Part shown: one piece after another, positions 7,001 through 10,006 of the stretch
Layout of the letters: each line of letters begins with the position of its first letter
Numbering within the stretch: position 1 is the stretch's first letter
Source of the DNA: Actinomycetota bacterium
GTDB taxonomy: Bacteria; Actinomycetota; Actinomycetes; Nanopelagicales; Nanopelagicaceae
Direction: 5' to 3'
NCBI GenBank assembly: GCA_009703165.1
Contig: WLGP01000020.1
Location: 1-10,006, forward strand
DNA length: 10,006 nt
Program-made: the position numbers and the translations under genes
The notes under the pieces: generated by a model
The model's database searches: none
Seen by the model: only the letters and a program-made list of their open reading frames with translations
Told to the model about the DNA's origin: nothing

Positions 7001-7566
7001 TCCTTGGCGTTGAACATGTCTTACGATCGAATACAGATATGTCCATCAGCGCGCTCCTTGATGATGGAGGAGTGCAAGAAGGATTTGTCACCATCGGTGG
7101 TTTGATCACCGGCATCTCTCGCAAGGTATCTCGCCAAGGATCTTCATGGGCGATTGTTACGGTGGAAGATCTTGAAGGATCTTTGGAAGTTCTCTTCTTT
7201 GCCAATACCTATAACCAATATGCGCTGACTCTTGTAGAAGATCGTATTGTCACAATCCGTGGACGGGTTGATCGTCGTGAAGAACAAGTTCGCTTTAGCG
7301 CTCTTGAGATGTCGACCTTAGATATCTCAAGTGGACCCGTTGGCCCGCTCTTGATCTCACTACCCATGGCACAGTGCACTCCACCGATTGTCGAACGGAT
7401 GAAGGAGATTCTTCGCTCTCATCCCGGAAAGCGCGAAGTGCATCTCAATATCGAAGATGGTGGAAAGACGACGACGATGAAGATTGATGCCCTCGTCACA
7501 TCATCGCCAAGTTTGAGCGCCGATCTCAAGACAATTCTCGGCCCTGATTGCCTGGTCCGTAGCTAA
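4054..7566 (+). CDS. dnaE: Replicative DNA polymerase III alpha subunit (DnaE1 type) with intact PHP exonuclease site
   Basis: Catalytic subunit of the chromosomal replicase; 1170 residues, typical for actinobacterial DnaE1. Domains in order: PHP (about 8-290), palm/thumb/fingers (about 290-840) with the GPGRGSAAGS block and catalytic aspartates D416 and D418 in PDIDLDF and D578 in KMDFLGL; helix-hairpin-helix near 854 (AIRNVGEGV); an internal beta-clamp motif QFDLF at 937-941; an OB fold at about 1010-1090; and a C-terminal tau-binding-type region. All nine PHP metal ligands expected for a proofreading DnaE are present: H13, H15, D22, H47, E72, H104, C154, D222, H224. The N-terminus (MSGTSSESFVHLHVHTEYSMLDGA) resembles mycobacterial DnaE1 from the first residues, supporting ATG 4054 despite the lack of a ribosome-binding site. 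DnaE2, the mutagenic paralogue, is unlikely because the PHP site is complete and the clamp motif is present. Confidence 0.97.
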   Translation: MSGTSSESFVHLHVHTEYSMLDGAARVGDLVAEVARQEMPAIAMTDHGNVFGAFDFYKQATKVGVKPIIGIEAYVAPESRHEKKRVQWASGGEDDVSGGGAYTHMTILAENNQGLANLFRLSSLASLEGYYYKPRMDRDLLSRYADGLIATTGCPGGEIQTRLRMGNYREALRAASDYRDIFGAANFYLEVMDHGIDIENRVKADLLKLGKELKLPLLATNDLHYTFHEDAAAHEALLCVQSGSTLADPKRFKFDNSEFYVKTAAQMRELFKDIPESCDNTLLIAERCNVTLREGENLLPQFDVPAGETEDSWLRALSHKGLKKRLGDRTTPEHITRLDYELDVMVKMGFPGYFLVVADLCSHARKVGIRVGPGRGSAAGSLVAYALGITGLDPIEHGLLFERFLNPERISMPDIDLDFDERRRSEMIRYATEKYGDDRVAQIITYGTIKSKQALKDATRVLGYPYAIGEKLTKALPPSVMGKDITLGGVFDKDDARHGEAGEFRTLYETDVDSKRVVDLARGLEGLKRQWGVHAAGVILSREPLLDVIPIHRREADGAIITQFDMGACEATGLLKMDFLGLRNLSVLDDALVNIKLNLGIDVVLEDLPLSDAKTFELLGRGDTLGVFQLDGGPMRALLRSMSPDSFADISAVIALYRPGPMGENAHNNYADRKNGRKPVEAIHPELREPLADILGDTYGLIVYQEQVMAIAQKVAGFSLGRADLLRKAMGKKNKEILDKEYIPFEAGMKSNGFGDAAIKRLWEVLIPFSDYAFNRAHSAGYGVVSFWTAYLKANYPTEYMAALLTSVRDDKDKSALYLSECRRMGINVLPPDVNESNAEYTPRGKDIRFGLAAIRNVGEGVVASIKSARESKGAFTSFGDFLAKVDAQVCNKKTIESLIKAGAFDDLGHHRKALVSVHLEAIDAVIESKRAEAIGQFDLFGDIGGSQVSGLEIDIPQGEWDKATLLAFEREMLGLYVSDHPLLGVEHVLRSNTDMSISALLDDGGVQEGFVTIGGLITGISRKVSRQGSSWAIVTVEDLEGSLEVLFFANTYNQYALTLVEDRIVTIRGRVDRREEQVRFSALEMSTLDISSGPVGPLLISLPMAQCTPPIVERMKEILRSHPGKREVHLNIEDGGKTTTMKIDALVTSSPSLSADLKTILGPDCLVRS

Positions 7567-7606
7567 AGGCGAGAAATTCATCGCTCCTCGCGCAGGCCAC
7601 TCAAAG

Positions 7607-7618
7607 TAGACTGAGCCA
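7607..7618 (+). promoter_or_regulatory. Candidate leaderless hisD promoter (-10 TAGACT)
   Basis: TAGACT (7607-7612) is followed by six bases and then the GTG start at 7619. Transcription starting seven bases after the -10 box would begin exactly at the GTG, the classic arrangement for leaderless actinobacterial mRNA. There is no ribosome-binding sequence in the 52-base gap after dnaE. A weak stem (GCGAG with CTCGC, about 7570-7591) lies upstream without a T-run. No -35 match is evident. Confidence 0.5.
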
Positions 7619-8926
7619 GTGATTCGAAGAGTTGATCTGCGCGGTGCGCGCCATAGCAAGGCCGGCTATCAAGAGCTCTTGCCTCGAGCAACTCTTGATG
7701 TCAATGAAGCGATGGCTTTGATTCAACCAATTCTTACCCGAGTTAAAGATGGAACTCCAGAGGATCTCTTTGCTCTGGCGCAAGAGTTTGATGGCGTTCG
7801 CCCTCCATCTCTACGTGTTCCGCAGAACGCCCTCGATAACGCACTGGCAGAACTTGATCCGGCGATCCGAACAGCACTAGAACTTTCCATCGAGAGAATC
7901 CGCAAAGTTCATCACGATCAGATCCGAGCCAGTCACACAACAACTGTTGTTGATGGGGGAGTCGTTACGCAAAAGTGGGTCCCAGTAGATCGCGTAGGTC
8001 TCTATGTTCCGGGCGGTCGCGCCGTCTATCCATCGAGTGTGATGATGAATGTGATCCCAGCGCAGATTGCGCGCGTTGAAAGCATTGCAGTGGCTTCTCC
8101 ACCACAGAAAGATTTTGGAGGATTGCCGCACCCGACAATTCTTGCAACGTGTGCACTGCTTGGAATTACTGAGGTTTATGCAGTAGGCGGTGCGCAGGCG
8201 ATTGCCCTCTTTGCCTATGGAATGAAAGATCTCTGTGAAAAATGTGATCTCGTTACTGGCCCTGGAAATATTTATGTCGCAGCTGCCAAGCGCGCACTTC
8301 GTGGAATCATCGGAATTGATTCTGAGGCAGGACCAACAGAGATTGCAATCGTTGCCGATGAAAGTGCAGATCCACGCAATGTGGCAGCAGATCTGATCAG
8401 TCAAGCAGAGCACGACGTTATTGCTGCTGCTGTTCTGGTAACTCCGTCATTGGAGCTAGCCGATGCTGTTGAGAGAGAGCTCGAGCGACAAGTGCCGCTC
8501 ACAAAACACTCAGAGCGAATCCGCACCGCCTTATCTGGAGTTCAAAGCGCCATTGCCATCGTCGATGACATCTCCCACGCGATCGATGTTGTTAATGCAT
8601 ATGCAGCAGAGCACCTTGAGATTCAGACACGTAATGCCCGCGAGGACGCTGCGAAGATTAAGAATGCAGGTGCTGTCTTCATTGGTCCATTTACTCCCGT
8701 CTCATTGGGTGATTACTCTGCTGGTTCTAATCACGTTCTTCCTACCGGTGGATGTGCCTGTCATAGCAGTGGATTGTCTGTCGCAACCTTCTTACGTGGC
8801 CTCCACTTCATCGAGTACAGCGAGCAAGCATTTAGAGATATTGCACCGACTGTCATCACTCTTGCCCAAGCAGAGGATCTACCTGCACACGGTCAGGCGA
8901 TGAGTGTTCGTTTGGAAGATCGATGA
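7619..8926 (+). CDS. hisD: Histidinol dehydrogenase
   Basis: Zinc enzyme that performs the last two steps of histidine synthesis, oxidising L-histidinol to L-histidine with two NAD+. The 435 residues match the family length. Zinc ligands by comparison with E. coli HisD are Q262 and H265 (SQAEHD), D365 ([13 protein letters not shown]) and H424 (PAHGQ); the catalytic Glu-His pair is E331-H332 (AAEHLEI). The NAD-binding stretch [12 protein letters not shown] and the block [16 protein letters not shown] are intact. GTG 7619 is chosen because it follows a -10 box at leaderless spacing and gives a normal N-terminus (IRRVDLRG). It overlaps hisC by four bases, so the two are translationally coupled at the head of a his operon. 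Confidence 0.97.
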   Translation: MIRRVDLRGARHSKAGYQELLPRATLDVNEAMALIQPILTRVKDGTPEDLFALAQEFDGVRPPSLRVPQNALDNALAELDPAIRTALELSIERIRKVHHDQIRASHTTTVVDGGVVTQKWVPVDRVGLYVPGGRAVYPSSVMMNVIPAQIARVESIAVASPPQKDFGGLPHPTILATCALLGITEVYAVGGAQAIALFAYGMKDLCEKCDLVTGPGNIYVAAAKRALRGIIGIDSEAGPTEIAIVADESADPRNVAADLISQAEHDVIAAAVLVTPSLELADAVERELERQVPLTKHSERIRTALSGVQSAIAIVDDISHAIDVVNAYAAEHLEIQTRNAREDAAKIKNAGAVFIGPFTPVSLGDYSAGSNHVLPTGGCACHSSGLSVATFLRGLHFIEYSEQAFRDIAPTVITLAQAEDLPAHGQAMSVRLEDR

Positions 8927-10006
8927 CCCAAGCACACTGGCCAGAGTGGCTTCCGCTTCGCCCATCACTTGCTCCACTTTCACCATACGGTGCGCCACAA
9001 GTGGAAGCCGACGCATCTCTGAATACAAATGAGAATCCATTTCCTCTTTCGCCATCACTGGTTGCGGCAATTTCAGAAAAGGTGGGCGAAGTTGCAGCAT
9101 CGCTCAACCGTTACCCAGATCGTGATGCGACAGCGCTCCGCACGGCTCTTGCCCAGTACATCAATGCGCAATCTGCAACTAACTTTCAAGAAGGCAACAT
9201 TTGGGCGGCAAACGGAAGCAATGAGATCATCCAATCGCTCTTTCTCGCTTTTGGTGAAGGAAGCGCCCTTGGTTTCATTCCTTCGTATTCGATGCATCCG
9301 TTGATTGCACGTGTGACTGCAACTGCTTGGATTGATGGAGCTAGACGGGATGATTTCTCACTCGATATCGAAAGCGCAGTAGAACAAGTTCTACGCGAGC
9401 GTCCAAGCCTTACCTTTATCACTACTCCAAATAATCCAACTGGTGAAGCGATCCCACTGAGCTCAATTGAGAAGTTAGCTGCAGTAACACCGGGATTGCT
9501 TGTAATCGATGAGGCCTATGCCGAATTCTCAGATATTGAATCAGCGGTGACTTTGATTGAGAAATTCCCACACCTTGTCGTTATCCGCACCATGAGCAAG
9601 GCATTCTCATTTGCTGGTGCTCGTGTTGGTTACCTCGTTGCGAACCCTGCCGTCATCGATGCGATGAAGTTAGTCAGACTTCCTTATCACTTGAGCTCGC
9701 TGACACAGAGCGCTGCCTTGGTGGCTTTAGAATTTCAGGATGAGTTGCTCTCAGGGGTTGCTCAATTGCGTCAGCAGCGAGAGTTAGTTGCTCAGGGTTT
9801 GCAAGAGTTAGGGCTTCAAGTTCTACCAAGTCAAGCAAACTTCCTACTCTTTACTGGATTCTCATCGCCATCGGCCGATCTCTGGCAGGCGATGCTTGAT
9901 CGAGGAATTTTGATTCGAGATGTGGGATTATCAGGGTACTTACGCACCACAATCGGCACCGGCGCCGAAAATGAGAAGTTTTTACATGCGCTACGAGAGT
10001 GCTTAG
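8923..10006 (+). CDS. hisC: Histidinol-phosphate aminotransferase, C-terminus at the right edge
   Basis: PLP-dependent fold-type I aminotransferase that converts imidazole acetol phosphate to L-histidinol phosphate with glutamate as amino donor, two steps before HisD completes the pathway. The frame from ATG 8923 shows 361 full codons with no stop before the edge; since the family is about 350-380 residues, only a few codons should be missing. Motifs: LNTNENPF (33-40), TPNNPTG (168-174), VIDEAYAEF with D196 pairing the pyridine nitrogen, [15 protein letters not shown] with Schiff-base lysine K226, and R341 in LRTTIGTG binding the substrate group. The ATG overlaps the hisD stop (ATGA). A close aromatic-amino-acid aminotransferase would look similar, but adjacency to hisD settles the assignment. 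Confidence 0.95.
   Translation, partial: MTQAHWPEWLPLRPSLAPLSPYGAPQVEADASLNTNENPFPLSPSLVAAISEKVGEVAASLNRYPDRDATALRTALAQYINAQSATNFQEGNIWAANGSNEIIQSLFLAFGEGSALGFIPSYSMHPLIARVTATAWIDGARRDDFSLDIESAVEQVLRERPSLTFITTPNNPTGEAIPLSSIEKLAAVTPGLLVIDEAYAEFSDIESAVTLIEKFPHLVVIRTMSKAFSFAGARVGYLVANPAVIDAMKLVRLPYHLSSLTQSAALVALEFQDELLSGVAQLRQQRELVAQGLQELGLQVLPSQANFLLFTGFSSPSADLWQAMLDRGILIRDVGLSGYLRTTIGTGAENEKFLHALRECL

Noticed and set aside
7570..7591. Possible terminator hairpin after dnaE
   Set aside because: The stem is only about five base pairs (GCGAG/CTCGC) with a long loop and no T-run, so it is not a convincing intrinsic terminator.
7877..8413. Minus-strand frame of 178 codons with many Cys and Ile residues
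   Set aside because: It is the antisense shadow of hisD, where all catalytic motifs are on the plus strand. There is no start context or domain.
1..10006. Mobile element, CRISPR, phage, toxin-antitoxin or biosynthetic cluster signatures
   Set aside because: All sequence is accounted for by core housekeeping genes with gaps of at most about 146 bases. No transposase, direct-repeat array, tRNA or integrase was seen on either strand.

Overview
The window is ordinary chromosomal housekeeping DNA from an actinobacterium. The evidence is the gene order (ileS, DksA/TraR-like gene, lspA, rluD-type gene, dnaE, hisD, hisC), an actinobacterial-type replicative DnaE with an intact PHP domain, a type-2 (eukaryote-like) isoleucyl-tRNA synthetase, a DksA-like protein with a lysine/alanine-rich histone-H1-like tail, and TANNNT -10 boxes lying just upstream of starts that lack a clear Shine-Dalgarno sequence. 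GC content looks close to one half and the genes are tightly packed. That suggests a streamlined lineage such as the freshwater acI/Nanopelagicales group rather than a high-GC soil actinomycete. The lineage assignment is inference.

Layout. Bases 1-1604 hold the N-terminal half of ileS on the minus strand, cut by the left edge. A divergent intergenic region of about 146 bases follows. Everything else is on the plus strand: a DksA/TraR-family zinc-finger gene (about 1751-2554), lspA (2557-3060), an RluA/RluD-family pseudouridine synthase (3096-4034), dnaE (4054-7566), hisD (7619-8926) and hisC (8923 to the right edge, with 361 codons visible). No intergenic gap exceeds 150 bases. No RNA gene, insertion sequence, CRISPR array or convincing terminator was seen.

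How the genes work together. The DksA-like gene, lspA and the rluD-type gene look like one transcription unit: 2- and 35-base gaps, with a good Shine-Dalgarno only before the rluD-type gene. dnaE and hisD each have a TANNNT -10 box 9 and 6 bases before the start codon and no ribosome-binding site, so each may have its own leaderless or near-leaderless transcript. hisD and hisC overlap by four bases (ATGA) and begin a histidine-biosynthesis operon that probably continues to the right. Functionally the window covers isoleucine charging, RNA-polymerase/nucleoid modulation, lipoprotein maturation, rRNA modification, chromosome replication and histidine synthesis.

I found no sign of an undescribed multi-gene system. 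The most interesting points are the altered HIGH motif in IleRS (GTHH, the GXHH arrangement linked to strong mupirocin resistance), the H1-like tail on the DksA-like protein with its DNA-level repeats, and the shared leaderless-type promoter architecture.
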